64,000 nt of DNA from Malachius bipustulatus (GCA_910589415.1 OU342634.1:3038001-3102000), one strand, 5' to 3'; numbered from the stretch's first letter, positions 10,561 through 23,411 are shown. Notes: generated by a model from the letters alone, not told the origin. Program-made: numbers and translations.

Positions 10561-11586
10561 TCTAGGAAAGATACAAAGCCGAGATAGGTCAGCTATCGAT
10601 GGGGATGTGTGATAGACGGGGTCTGATTGGTGTCATTCTTGATTATTGATTATTCTGAGAGATGTATGTAATTATTATGCAGCAGGAATATTTTCCAGTA
10701 GTGTAGGTATGTAAAATATAGGAGGATTAAAGGATTTTCTGCATTAAAATAAAACAACTCGAACCCAAGTTATTCAAATACAAAATATTCTCTATCTCTA
10801 CTAGAAAGCAGTAAATGAGTCAAAAAGTCTGCTGCAGTGGAAATGAGTACAGTGACGATTGAGAACATTGATCATCCCCAGCCTCAAACTGTGGGACAAA
10901 ATTTTGGAGAATAATTTTGCATATTTACTAATGCGAAAGTTTCAGCGGATTTTTCTTTTCATCTAGCCAGCCATGCATTTTTTTTATCCGAAAACGGTTT
11001 TGAAAAAGTTGAATAGTTTCGCAACTTTTATCACTTTCAATCGACTTTCTGTATCCCGAAAAAGTTTCCTGAATCCCCATAAATAACTATGGCAAATTAA
11101 TGTCGGAAGAGTCATCTCCAAACCTTGCCAACGAAATACTGCTCCTAATAAGCAGAAGACAGATCGGGACAGTGGCGGGACTTCTCGCAGAACACTGCCA
11201 CCTGAGACATCTGCATAAGATAGGCGTCTACAGAGAGGAGCCACTATACAGGATGTTTCATTGGCAGATGCACCATAGGGATTTCAATGATAAAAATTTA
11301 AGGTTTAATTATTGGCCTTATATGTTTTAGAGGCAAATATTAAATTAACAATTTGTTAAGATGGAAAAGCTGCTTCTATGCCGCAGTCACATTTTAATTC
11401 TGTTCAGCCATTTGCGAGAAAATCGAGAAAAAGGTTCCAATATGTTATTTTGCATTTTGCCAACAAAATATGACAATCAAACTTTTGTATTGCTATAACA
11501 ACGCGAAAGCCTCGCAGGAGTACCAACACTACTGTGTTGCCGGTGCAGTTACCTCTTCTCCTGTTCTGCTCTGCTGGTACTTTGTT
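10561..11586. other. No feature recognised
   Basis: Overlapping short open frames at 10984-11330 on both strands lack domains. A single transposon-like tip, TACAGGATGTTTCATTGGC, occurs at about 11253 without a visible partner, so it may be a truncated element. Confidence 0.35.
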
Positions 11587-12048
11587 TTGTAAAATGTAAA
11601 AAAATGTAGAAGTTTGTGTCAGAAAATCTCGGCCATGAGAACGAAAGTTCTAGAACTCAACAGCTAACCTGTCGGCGTGTCTGAATTCTGAATTCCTGAA
11701 AGACATTCGGGAGTTATATTGTTCTAGAAGGCGTTCCAGAAGAGCACCAAAAGGGTGTTTATAAGCAGAGCTAGGACCAGTGCCAGTGCGAGTCAGTTCA
11801 GTATAGGCTGCGAAGTAGTAAGCTTATAAGGATAAAAAGCGATAATAAGTAATAATGTACTATACAAGAAGGCGATAATAGTGTTATAGACAGTGTGTGA
11901 TTTATGAAAGTAGTAGTGAGATTATGATTGAACTTGTAAATTAGTATAAACATTAAAATAGCGATTAAATAAACGAATTAAATCAGTTAATTGTCTTTCC
12001 AAATTATCGGCGAACCCACAGAAGGAAAATACGTAAACAGTAACATTC
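11587..12048 (+). mobile_element. Probable solo LTR or LTR fragment
   Basis: Retroelement promoter architecture is visible: TTTATAAG at 11758, an initiator-like TCAGTTCAGT about 33 bases downstream, then a transcribed-type region ending in AAATAAA (11967-11973). The segment starts TGTAAAA and ends CAGTAACA, fitting TG...CA termini, but no target duplication was found and the exact ends are uncertain. The sequence GGCGAACCCACAG after the polyadenylation signal might instead be the start of the internal region. No second LTR or pol was seen nearby. Confidence 0.4.
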
Positions 12049-12607
12049 CAACGCCAAAGGACTGCTACAAACACACGTGCCTGAGAAAATTGTCATATAA
12101 TTATGACGCATTTGCCAATGTCAGAAGTACATTTGGGAAGAAAAATGTTGTTTTTGCGTGACTTGTATGGCGATTGAATTGGGATTTTTGATCCATTTAA
12201 TAGTTTCAAAATCGAATATGGCAGCCATAGTAAATACCAAAGTGGGTCTTGGTTGCCCGAAATCTAGAAGGCTTGGAATGTTCTTGTTAACATCATTCGA
12301 TTAAAAGTAATTTGTAAGACAAAAGTTCCAAGTTTCATTCAATTCCCTTATGCTATGTTATCAAAAAGAGTATTTTTTGTTTTTACCCGGTATTTCGGAA
12401 ACTCCTTAGAGATTTTTGATTTCAGATAAGATTCTTGGAGAGCCAAAATCCTGCACTTTTCTCTAACTCGACCAACCATAACTTTTATCGTTTACGAGAT
12501 CTCAATGTAGACAGTACAAAAATTTCCCACCCGGTATAATGTATACAGGATGATTTAAAACTTGAACCATTTTTTCACTTCTTTCATGAGTAAAAAGGGG
12601 TCATATA

Positions 12608-13245
12608 CAGGGTGATCCCGAAATGGCGGACACGGACACCACCACAGCATCCATTGTGGATTAAAGATTCTAAGTTCACTTATACTTTTTTCTCCAGTAT
12701 GGCCCCCTTAAGAAGATATGACCACTTTTGTGGACAAAAAAGTCACAACACTGCACTACCCTTCTTTAGGCAGAAAAATAATGTCTAGGTCTACAATAAT
12801 ACCCAGATAGATGTTACCATGGAAACATATGAAATGACAAATCCAACAAAGTTAAAAACAATAATCGTTGCGCGGATACATATTTGATGATGTTATTCAA
12901 AATTTATTTTAGTTGCATTGTTGAGCTCGAATTTGAACAACGATGCCACATTGAAAAATTGTTTTGAACTCAAGGAATAGGTAAACTTTTAATGCCTGTA
13001 ATTCCGTTCCCGATAATAAAAATAATAAAAAGCAAACACTATCGTTATTAGTTATGTGAAATCATGTGCTTTGCCAGTGGAGGTTGTTTAAAGTTGACTG
13101 CCATTTTGATTTAAATTTTCTAAAAAGGACACCCTATATATCGGTAACGAAGCTGAGGAACCCATTTTTATTTTAAATTTACAGTCTTTCTGAACATCCT
13201 CTACAACACCCTGTATACCGTGTCCGCCATTTCGGGATCACCCTG
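12608..13245. mobile_element. MITE with 28-base inverted ends
   Basis: TA (12606-12607 and 13246-13247) flanks tips that match for 28 bases and begin CAGGGTGATCCCGAAATGGC. The 638-base interior has no coding capacity. The tip and target agree with the mariner-type family seen throughout the window. Confidence 0.85.
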
Positions 13246-14774
13246 TAGAATTCATAAACGCAAATAACTTTTCTTAATGAATTTTTTTTCATTATTTTGG
13301 TAAAATTTTGGTTTTCAAAAATCTAAATCAAACCCCATGGTAAATTATGCATGAAAGTATGGTATAGAAATCTAAAAGTCTGTCACACATCGCCGTACTT
13401 TATTCCTGGATTAGAAAAGTTATATAGGTACCTAAACGCACAAGAATCCTCGAATTAAATAAGGCGTAAGTAACATCTTAAAAAGGACAACGTCTATGGT
13501 CTAGAGTTTTCCATAATGTTTTGGCTGTTCCAATGGAACTAATTAGATCATGAATGGGTTGAAAAAAGACGAGATTATAATAATTATTGCTTAATGTAAG
13601 AATATTGCTCGGAGAAGGATATCAGAGGCTTAAGTCAATCCGAAACCACAATCTCAAAATTTTTTGTTTTCGAATATTTTATGGTGCAAAATAGATTCAT
13701 TCGGCAACCGAACCGATGTTATATTTTTGAAATGAACGAGCATAAATGTAGAGAGTTCTAAATCCGTTATAATTTATAAATAGCCCATCATAACACCGGA
13801 TATTTGAAATATGTTAGCATACACACACATTCACAGAAAGTCTGTCTACGTCACTTTCAAAACACACCTAAAAATATAAATATCTGTCTTATTTTGTCGC
13901 AAACTGTCTCAGTGATGTATTATTCTGTAGAGAGTATCCGAGACACATATTTCCTGTCTGTTTAAGCGGCTACTCTCGCCTGCTAGTACCGAATTAGAAA
14001 GTAATAATAAACGGTGAAGAGTTGTTATATAAAAGCTAGGCGGCGGCACATTCATTCATTCATAAGGCTGCTTGAACCTTGGACGCCTCGTAGAGGCACT
14101 CCCAGTTGATGCTAAATTTGGAGTGTCGATCTAGCAAAGCTCTGACAGAATCAATGGGATATTGACAGGGCAACCTGCGACCGACTTATTACTTGTCCCA
14201 CTAACTCCTCCCACGGTATGAACGGAATGCTAAGTCAGTCCACTCACTCTAGAAAAAGATTGCCGATCTCCTCTGATCTGAAAATTATAATACAATACAG
14301 AAGCACACGTAGGTGAATCCTCCGTTGACAAATTCTGCAATATTCTCTGTATTATTATCCACGAAACAATAAATTTAATTGCATTGATAAGTATGTTTTC
14401 CAAAAAAGTTAAAAACACTTATTATTAAAGAATTGGGTTACGGTGTATGATGATAGAAATCACTGGGTATAAACGCTGTCAATCATTCGCTGGAGTTTGG
14501 TTACTTCTAGTGAATTTTTCACTTTTTTGACACTTTTTGTTTATGTGCTCCTTTTTTTGAAAATAAATATGGTCACCCTACCCTTACTGCTCATCCCCTC
14601 ACCATTTTCTGGCATATTTTTTTTAACGGCAACCTACCTGGGTTGGAAATTGATAGTTCGGTTTTTTCTTATTATTATAGGACACTTCGGAAGTGAAATT
14701 ATCGAAAAACTTCATTATACCTATTTTAACGTCTTGAATTCATAATAAATAGTCCGGTGAATCTAGACATTCAA
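13246..14774. other. Non-coding stretch
   Basis: No coding region was recognised. A core-promoter-like TATATAAAAG is annotated separately. Short frames at 14230-14745 have no known domain. Confidence 0.4.
14026..14062 (+). promoter_or_regulatory. Possible TATA-box core promoter
   Basis: TATATAAAAG at 14026-14035 is followed by the GC-rich GCTAGGCGGCGGCAC and then ATTCATTCATTCATAAG, which offers initiator-like CATTCA starts about 25-32 bases downstream. It stands before a segment of more balanced composition (14060-14200). No downstream coding frame supports it, so it may belong to a repeat. Confidence 0.25.
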
Positions 14775-15345
14775 GGATACATAAATTCACAGCAACCTGA
14801 AAATGAGTAAAATTGTTAAAAACATAATTAAAAATAAAAATTAAAAGTTCCCCATCGTTCCCGTACGTGGAAAAAAATTTACTAAAGGTCAAAGGTAAAA
14901 AAAATGTTTTTTTGCGATTTTCAGCAAAACGGTAAGTTTATCATAAGATTACATCAGACAAAAATTGTAGATCATAAAATTATCTATAAAAAATATATTA
15001 ATAATTTTTCCCTAAGAGCCACCGTTTCGGAGATATAGCGGTTCAAAAAGTTGTAAAAGCTGTATAGTTTCCCCAGCTATATCAAAGAAACGGTGGCTCT
15101 TAGGAAAAAAATTAATGATACATTTTTTATAGATAATTTTATGATCTACAATTTTTGTCTGAGGTAATTTTATGATAAAACTTACCGTTTTGCTGAAAAT
15201 CGCAAATAAAACAATTTTTTTGACCTTTGACCTTTAGTAAATTTTTTTTCCAAGTACAGGAACGATGGGGAACTTTTAATTTTTATTTTTAATTATGTTT
15301 TGAACAATTTTACTCATTTTCAGCTTGTTGTAAATTTATGTACCT
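14775..15345. repeat. Large fold-back element, arms about 265 bases
   Basis: Arms 14775-15039 and 15076-15345 are inverted copies, with a loop of about 36 bases. Shared blocks include GAAAATGAGTAAAATTGTT, TTGACCTTTGACC and AAGAGCCACCGTTTC. Transcribed, it would form one long hairpin. No coding capacity is seen, and the outer ends (GGATACATAAATT / AATTTATGTACC) do not carry the CAGGGTG tip, so it is a different family. Confidence 0.9.
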
Positions 15346-18300
15346 TCACTCTTATTTTTTGGTCAAATTTGACCGGGCTAAAAACAGACTTTTCAAATCG
15401 GTTGTTAGTAAACCGCAAGACCGTATTGAATAAAAGGTAGTTGCGGTATTGTTGCGCGAATACGCAACGTCTGATCGATTTACTGACTGCGTAATGATTG
15501 ATGATGAATAAAACACTAATGTTTTAATAACTACTTAATAAATACTGACTGTGTAACATTCAAACGTGTTAAAAGTTGTAATGTAGACGTGCTCTTGTTT
15601 TTTCTCTAAGCCTACTAACGCCAAAAACAATTAAATCTATAATTCAAAACTTATCTTTTCCAAAATATCTCGAAAACAAACAATCATATCAAAGATTTCT
15701 AAAAGGCATTTGGTGACACCCCTAATTAGACAACTTTTTGTAACTATCTTCGTATCTCCATTCGTCTCTAAGAAATATCACGAATTTTGGTACTTTTTGT
15801 CGTCGAGCTTGTGGTAAAACGGATGTGTCAAATGACAAAGTTTATGAGAAAAGAAACGATTCCTGGATCGCGATCGAGAAATTTCTTACCCATTTCTCGC
15901 AATTAGTTACATGTGGCTTTGGAAATACGGAAAATGCCAAAGATTTAAATTTTCAAAGAATGTTCTTTTACTTTAATCAAGTTCTTACAATTTTTCGAGA
16001 AACAGTCAATTAGTGATGTAAAATTCAAAAAACAAATTCATACCTGAAAATTAACATGGCGGCGTATTTACAAGGGGTAGGAGGTCGAATATTTGAATTT
16101 TGACTTCGACCATCCTACCTCCACACCACGGTGTACAAAATACCGTTTTTTCCACTTTAATTGCATCAAATACGCTTAACTTACAATCCTGGACCCTCCT
16201 CCTTAAAGCAACGACATATGGCACCTGTATTACCGACACTGACACTTACTAGGGTAGAGTACCTGGATTTTGACAGATTTTTATTGCATAAGAATACGGA
16301 AGGTTAGTGTCATTTTCCTCGGACTTCTCTTTTTACGTTGGAAATACTTTCTCGCGTCCAAGTTGGTTATATTGTTGATCCTCTAAAGAGGCAAATGTTT
16401 ACCATTTTCACTAAATAAACTGACTTAAAAACAAATTATGTGAATTTTTAGACAACCTCGTAAAAAAACGGACGTTTTTTTGAAGTTAATTTGACATTCC
16501 CAACTTTTATCCTACCGAGAATTCGCTACCCTAAGCAAGAGTCAGTGTCGGTAATGCAGGTACCCTACCGTTATGCTCCTGATAAAGTAAAATACTTACT
16601 TTATAAGTATGATAAGTATGATGGAGAATTAATTTAATGAAACCAAAATCCTACTCAAATTACGTGGGACTGTAGTAGTAACATTCGTAACGTAAAGGCG
16701 GTAATATCAATTGTTGATTTGTTTTATAGATAAGAGAGAACGGGATGCCAGATGCCTTTTATTTTTAATTTTGATTGGTGATTCTCATAAAATATCCTGG
16801 GCTATAAAAAGTATCAAAATTCACTCAAGGTTTTATTTGTTCCTGTTTTCTATGACTGTTATAGTCAAGGTTGTTCCCTATGCTGAAAAATAATCTCTAA
16901 ATTTCATAAAAGTTGTATTTACAGGAATATTTACAGTTCAATTAATGGGGAATTCTATTGCATATAATGATTTCTTGTATTGCTTGGCTTCACTACAATT
17001 CTTCAATTTAGTCGAAACACACGAGAGATTATGGGGTTAGCTTACATGCCCGACCTTCTTTTCTACCGAAAGGTTGATGTTTACACCTGTAGAGAGGCAG
17101 GAACGTAGTTCATGCTCTCTGGGGGAAAGACGGGAACCTCCTTCAGGACTACCAAATGGTGTTTAGCTCTAGGGCTCCGCTGGAAACACATGCTCTAGTT
17201 GGCGTCCTTCAATAGACAGATGGAAGTCCAAAAATATTTGATGTGGGATATTGATTTCCACTAAGTAAGTTCAGGAAACTGGAGTGCTCTTTCTAATGAT
17301 GCCAGATATAGATCTACGAATGTATTTTGAAAGATATGAAGATGGCGTCTTCTAAGAAAATCTCTTGAAGATGCAGGTTAAGGTACCGGAAGCTCATATC
17401 CAAAGGGAGATCAGAGAGAAGATAAGGAAAAGAAAAAATGACTAGAACAAAAATAAGTTCTATTGTTTTCTTACCCGAATAATGTCGGTCCTTGAGGTAA
17501 CTGAATGGAGGAGCTTAGTTGCATTCTACAAAATAGAACTGGTAGAAGAAAACTGTAACCCAGCTTGAAAGCAGGAAATTCAGAGCTGGTGTCGATTTAC
17601 GCCAAACTACTTGTTCTTTTCGTCAAACGATGTAAGGACGTTAAACTACAACGACAAACTTTACAGAGCCCTCATGCGACAAAGGGTGTCACTTATTCCT
17701 AAAACATAATATTGCAAATTTTGTTATTTATTGTTGTACTACTTCATTATACTAATGTAATCCGTACAATTAAGCTTACGAGTTATCCTAAATTCTAAAT
17801 CCTAAACCCGTTGTCCTAAATCAACACAAGGCATTTGGTATAGAAGTGTCCGGTATTGTTATAGTTAAGCGTATTTGATTGCATAATTCATGTTATTCTT
17901 CATTCGGTTGAAGTTAACGACGAAAAGTTAGCGACCTTGCATGAGACCACAAAAATCAATTCAACAACACCCTGTATAAAGGAAAATAGAGGCAGCTGTG
18001 AGACCCCGAAGCTCTAAAATCCAAGCTTGTAACTAACCGATATGTGTATGTGTTACAAGAAGTATAAATAATGTCATCCAAATTACAGTTGATTTATTCA
18101 CACTTCCATATACATATCCAATTTACATTTTAATGAACGATTATAATAATTGATGTGTAGTTTTTGAGTTAATGTGTTTAGAAGACGAATTCCAGACATC
18201 TAGGAATGAGTAAAACGTAAAGCTTTACGCCAGACACAGGAACAATCATAGCGTGTAGTTTATTTGAATTGAGGAAGTCCTATTTATAGAATAATACGGA

Positions 18301-18910
18301 AAATTGTTGTAAATTTGTGATAATTCCGTAACTTGACAATGATGCATACCAATCAGAAATAATTTTCTATGTGCATATTCAACTACGACACAGTTTGGAA
18401 TTATTCCGTACTGAATCACTCTAGATTTGCAAAAGAAGAATAACAAGGAAGACAATTATGTAGGTACCTACCTACCTACTTATAAGGTTTGTGGAAGTTT
18501 CTGAACATATAATTTTTGGATTTGTTTGGATATTCTTTAGTTTTAATCATGGGGGCGTTACATATTTGATCATTGCTAATTAAAGGTTTCACACATAATA
18601 AAAAATAAAAAACCTTCTTACTCATCAATCGCATAATTGGTGTATTTTTAGGCGATTCAAATGTAAATATTTTCACCGTTTTTTGAATTGACTCCGAGTC
18701 TTACTGTGCAAATTTCAGCTCAGTTCGTTTGAAAGTGGGCTACAAAATGAATATAGAAATTTGGCAATTTTGCCTCTCTTTCTATGCACGCCACTGGGCA
18801 TATAATTTTAATAAATCACTTTTTTCCACTGCCTTGAAATTCAAAAAACGTTAAAAAGGCGTTTTGAAAATCGAAAATTTTATACATTGAAATAAACATC
18901 ATGTAAAAAA
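15346..18910. other. Long stretch without recognised genes
   Basis: Short open frames show no domain. A pair of inverted repeats lies at 16220-16564 (separate entry). The interval 17040-17420 has more balanced composition and could hold an old retroelement fragment, but I could not match any motif. Nothing else is supported. Confidence 0.35.
16220..16564. repeat. Small inverted-repeat element
   Basis: The arms 16220-16256 (GCACCTGTATTACCGACACT...) and 16525-16564 are inverted copies of about 37 bases with few mismatches, separated by about 270 bases with no coding. No clear target duplication was found. Confidence 0.6.
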
Positions 18911-19491
18911 GGTCATTGTTTACATCCGCGGCTCCTAATTTTCATCAATTTTTTCGGGACCGAGGAGCGAAATAGGGGTGCCGGGTGGGTAAGAAGCTAA
19001 AATCAGCCATTGCAAACTAATATTAAGGTCACAACTAAGGCCTCTTTGACACTACGATCGAATTTCTATTTTTTTTCACTTTCAGGGCAAGGAATATCTT
19101 CGAGATAAACAGTAGCACAGTTTTTATTTTGAATTTTGCATTTATTTTGCATTTGTATTCCAAAAATCGTGACATCGTTCGCTATACTCTGGATACGATA
19201 TGAGAAATCTTATATCCGATCGAATCACTCTCTGTGTCGTGCTCATGGCATCCGCCGCTTACGATCCGGTTGGTTTGGACGCGTATTCATCATTTCGAGT
19301 TCGTGCTTCCTATGTATTTATACGCCGCCTACCCAGGACCGGACTCATTAGAGCGGCTCTTAATGCCTCTTTTTTTGGCTAACCATTAATTTGCAAAGCA
19401 AATACCTTGCTGGTGTTACTATAGGTATGTTCTCCACCCCTATATAGGTGCCATAGTGAAACTGTAGGAGCCGCAGATGTAAATAATGACC
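18911..19491. repeat. Inverted-repeat element, arms about 28 bases
   Basis: GGTCATTGTTTACATCCGCG at 18911 is mirrored at 19463-19491 (GGAGCCGCAGATGTAAATAA). The interior has no convincing coding. Sequence outside both arms contains CACGCCACTGG-type blocks also found near 7600, suggesting insertion into, or association with, that repeat. Confidence 0.6.
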
Positions 19492-20655
19492 GTAAAAAAA
19501 TCGAATATCCTTTTTAAGGAAAAAAAAATTCCTTTCAGAATGTGCTCATAAATGTTTATAGAAATTTAGACATTTTTACCTTTTTCCGAGCTTTTTCCCA
19601 TCCACGCCACTGGCTTATTAATTAAAATTGCAAATTCTTTTATACTAACTTCAAGTTCGAAAAATGTTCTTCCAACCCTGTTAATTTGGTTCCAAAGTTT
19701 TTTGTCATCTTGCCTATACAGGGATCCAAAAAATTTCCCTTTTTCCGAAAATTCAAATCGCAGTCATTTTGAAACGGTTCGACGATTTTGATCAAATGAA
19801 ATACCAGACCACTCCTTGTGGATATCTTCAAACGGCTAAGATAAATAAAAACGGCTTACATGTCCCTATTTTAACTTTTCATGTACTATATCACAGAGAC
19901 CGCTTCGAATGAGCTGGGACACCTGTATATACATTTTTTATTATTATACAGAGTGTTTCAAAACATGTGTCGGAAAATTGAAGGCGTGGTTCCTTAGCGC
20001 GTTCTGAGAAAAAAAGTTCATAGGTCCACAAACGCACCGTTTTCGAGATGCAGGGTGTCAAAAAAATATTTTTTTCAATTTTTTGACGATATCTCAGGAC
20101 TCGTTTCAGATATAAAACTGAACTTTGGTGCACATATTGTCATTAAAATTATGTAGGTACTTTTTACGGGCGAATTAAAAACAAAAATATGTGGCAGTGA
20201 AACAAACCATTAAATAAAATTATCAAAAAGAAGTGATATATTTGTCCACAATAAAACATGACGCTTTGTTTTATGCTTTGTTTTATGTTTTTTTTTATTT
20301 TTTTATCATAAAATCCTGTTTTTCTCGAAAGCAGTTAACATTAGAGCTTTTGACAAAGAGCACCTTTATTATGTAGAAAACATTTGACAGTTTAAATTTG
20401 CTTTCATAAATCTAATTTTCACAGTGTCGTAGAAATTAGGGGCAAAAAATTTCAAGCAACCCTAAAATTTTCCGCCACTGCTATATCGAAATAAATTGAA
20501 TTAGTCAAAAAGTAAATAATAATAATAATCATAGGATGTACCTATACAAAAATTCAGATTCATATTTCAAACGGTTCCTGTCAATCCTGAGATATTGTCA
20601 AAAAAACAGAAAAAAATATAAATCATTTTGACAAGGGATGAAAAATCTTATTATA
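19492..20655. other. Repeat-derived, non-coding
   Basis: 19530-19620 matches 7598-7690 inverted. 19945-20470 resembles 4140-4465, including the blocks TTTTTCTCGAAA, AGAGCACCTTTATTATGTAG and TAGGGGCAAAAAATTTCAAG. A third block near 19855 (GGCTTACATGTCCCTATTTT) recurs at about 26013 and twice near 55365-55535. These are fragments of dispersed non-autonomous elements. Confidence 0.5.
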
Positions 20656-23411
20656 CAGGGTGTACCAGCTCGATTTAGACAACGGTAAGGGCCGTGTAGG
20701 TCTCGTCAATACGAAACGTTTTTTTATTTGAAGTTTTTGGATTTGGACCTTCGTTGCGGAAATATGGCCGACTTCCGGTTTTTAGTTTTTTGGCTCCAGT
20801 TTCGGCATTTTTAGGTTCTCGCCCAAACTGAAACTAGTTTTGGAAACTCCTTAGCTTCAGTTACAACTTTCATATTGAAGTCAAGGTTCTATCTCTGTTG
20901 GATTCAAAATGGCGACATGCCCAAGACTTTGACATTAAATAGTTTCAAAACTGCACGATAAATTCTTTTTTAAGTAGAAGAATAATTTTATTAATATAAT
21001 GGCCTATAATCTTTGTCTGAAAAGTTTCCTAAAATTCCTTCTCGTTTAGGCGCTATTTGAGGACAACGAAGATCCTTCATTCAGTGTTTGAGCTGAAAAT
21101 TACATCTATTGATATTTTAAAATGACGTTACCTTGGTTATCTACGCTTTAAAGAGTAATTTAATTTTTGCAATGTCAAATTTGACAGTTGTAATTTTATT
21201 CTAAAAAGGTTAAGCACCTGTCAAACAAACTCATTATCATTATTGAAGACTCATGTCGTGTAAGTCGATGAGGCAAGATAAAGGGGACATAATTGCATTA
21301 TGATAAAATTCTTATTAAAAAAATTTATGGATTTCTACCTTGTCGCTGATGTGAGGACGACTTCCTACTGTGTGATTTTTGGATTTAATTGCTCTTGTTT
21401 TTAAAGTTTCATCTGTAGTCCAGACCTTCTTTTTAACTACAGCTTTTATCGCATGAGCAAATGAAAACGAATTCAGGTGGGCTTTGAAAAACATTTTATT
21501 TGAATGTTGACATCAAAATAAATTTTCTTTGATTGAAGGACGATAAAACGGAATAAACATCAGTATTCATACTTGTAAAACATTATAATAACGCAGTAAT
21601 AACAATATGATGACAAAGAAGTGAAATACAAACTAAAACCAATATCAAATTAAACAATAGAGAATCAAAATAAACAAATTAAACAATAGGTAACCTAAGC
21701 TAAAGTAATTGCTCAAAATGTGAGCCGTTTACTTCAAGACATTTCCTACATCTTTTAAGGACATTGTCAGTAGCTTTTTGTAAAACTGTATGCTTTTCTC
21801 TTATTTCATGCGTTGCAGCCACCACTCGAGCTACAAGGTCTTCGTCTGACTGAACAGGTGTTGCGTAAACTAATGACTTAATGTGACCCCAGAAATAAAA
21901 ATCCAAAGGATTTAAATCTGGAGATCTTGCAGGCCAGTTTACGGGTCCACCTCGTCCTATCCATTTATTGGGGAACAGGGTATCTAGGGATCTTCGAACT
22001 TGCCTACTAAAGTGACAAGGCGCTCCATCATGCTGAAACCACATCCTTCTCCTAAGGTCTAAAGGCACATCTTCCAGCAGCTCTGCCAGACGATTTACCA
22101 GGAAGTTACGGTAGATAAATCCGTCCAGTCGGTTCGGAAAAAGAAATGGCCCTATTAGTTGATGGTTTACCATTCCCATCCAAACATTTATTGAGAAACG
22201 CTGTTGGTAGCTCCTTACATGTTTAGAATGAGGATTTTCTTCGACCCATCTGTGAGAGTTACGATTATTAAAAACTCCCTCTCTAGAAAAATTCGCTTCA
22301 TCGCTAAATAAAATGCGAGCGTGAAAATTTGGTTGGAGGCCACCTTTTCTCAGAAGCCATCTACAGAAGTCTACACGAGGCTGATGGTCTTCTGGTAGTA
22401 GCTGTTGAACTCTCTGCAGATGATAAGGAAACAGAAGCTGGTCATGTAAAACGCGCCAGACTGCCATGTTTCCACAGCCCATTGTACTCGCCATCAGAAT
22501 TCTCGTACTCAAGGCTGGGTTGTCTTCGATGCGATTTAGTACTTCTTCCTCAAAATTTGGCGTTCTTCTTCTACGAACATTATTTCCTATATTACCTCGA
22601 TTGAAACTACCAGTTTCAAGCAACCTATTATGCACTCTCAGAAAAGTGCTGTGATGAGGAACTCGTCTATCAGGGAACCTCTCACGGTAGATTCTTTGGG
22701 CTAATCGTCCATTTCGCTTAGCTTCGCCAAAAATTAAATGAATATCTACAAATTCTTGAGTAGTAAAATTCATTTCATCAAGAAAATAAAATCTGAGTTT
22801 GTTTGAAAAGAATTAAATTACAACTGTCAAATTTGACATTGCAATAATTAAATTACTCTTTAAAGCGTAGATAACCAAGGTAACGTAATTGGTAACCAAA
22901 GGTAACCAAGGTAACGTAAGTGGTAACCAAGGTAACCAAGTGCGTCCATTTTTAAATATCAATAGATGTAATTTTCAGGTCAAACACTGAATGATCTTCG
23001 TTTTCCTCAAATGGCGCCTAAACGAGAAGGAATTTTAGGAAACTTTTCAGACAAAGATTATAGGCCATTATATTAATAAAATTATTGTTCTACTTAAAAA
23101 AGAATTTATAGTGCAGTTTTGAAATTATTTAATGTCAAAGTCTTGGGCATGTCGCCATTTTGAATCCAACAGAGATAGAACCTTGACTTCAATATGAAAG
23201 TTGTAACTGAAGCTAAGGAGTTTCCAAAACTAGTTTCAGTTTAGGAGAGAACCTAAAAATGCCGAAACTGGAGCCAAAAAACTAAAAACCGGAAGTCGGC
23301 CATATTTCCGCAACGAAGGTCCAAATCCAAAAAATTCAAATAAAAAAACGTTTCGTCTTGACGAGACCTACAAGGCCCTTACCGTTGTCTAAATCGAGCT
23401 GGTACACCCTG
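20656..23411 (-). mobile_element. DD41D mariner-like transposon, apparently intact
   Basis: TA at 20654-20655 and 23412-23413 flanks a 2756-base element with very long inverted repeats: left arm 20656-21232, right arm 22795-23411. Tips read CAGGGTGTACCAGCTCGATT. The right arm carries an extra 40-odd bases from a short expansion of GGTAACCAAGGTAACGTAA (22870-22940), absent from the left. The only gene is the transposase on the minus strand, starting about 20 bases inside the right arm. About 470 bases after the transposase stop, before the left arm, hold no gene. The open transposase frame and well preserved ends suggest a young, possibly autonomous copy. Confidence 0.92.
21700..22773 (-). CDS. 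DD41D mariner-like transposase
   Basis: An uninterrupted 357-residue frame without introns. Residues 1-60 form an N-terminal helix-turn-helix region (QEFVDIHLIFGEAKRNGRL), 65-125 a second DNA-binding region, and 150-345 the RNase H-fold catalytic domain. Catalytic aspartates are D158 (FSDEANF), D249 (QHDGAPCH) and D291 (NPLDFYFWGH). The 41 residues between the second and third place it in the DD41D group of the IS630/Tc1/mariner superfamily, as described for rosa-like elements. It would bind the terminal repeats, excise the element and insert it at TA, acting in the nucleus. Length and C-terminus (HFEQLL) match the broken relative at 4651-5718, but the two are clearly different lineages. The start Met fits the conserved beginning in both. 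Regulation is not evident apart from the promoter presumably lying in the right inverted repeat. Confidence 0.93.
   Translation of the reverse strand: MNFTTQEFVDIHLIFGEAKRNGRLAQRIYRERFPDRRVPHHSTFLRVHNRLLETGSFNRGNIGNNVRRRRTPNFEEEVLNRIEDNPALSTRILMASTMGCGNMAVWRVLHDQLLFPYHLQRVQQLLPEDHQPRVDFCRWLLRKGGLQPNFHARILFSDEANFSREGVFNNRNSHRWVEENPHSKHVRSYQQRFSINVWMGMVNHQLIGPFLFPNRLDGFIYRNFLVNRLAELLEDVPLDLRRRMWFQHDGAPCHFSRQVRRSLDTLFPNKWIGRGGPVNWPARSPDLNPLDFYFWGHIKSLVYATPVQSDEDLVARVVAATHEIREKHTVLQKATDNVLKRCRKCLEVNGSHFEQLL

Noticed and set aside
12543..12607. Second transposon tip TACAGGATGATTTAAAAC just left of the 12608 MITE
   Set aside because: No inverted partner was found to the right of 13245; may be a truncated element.
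17040..17420. Possible retroelement fragment of balanced composition
   Set aside because: Minus-strand translations looked protein-like in places, but no RT, endonuclease or zinc motif could be identified, so no call was made.
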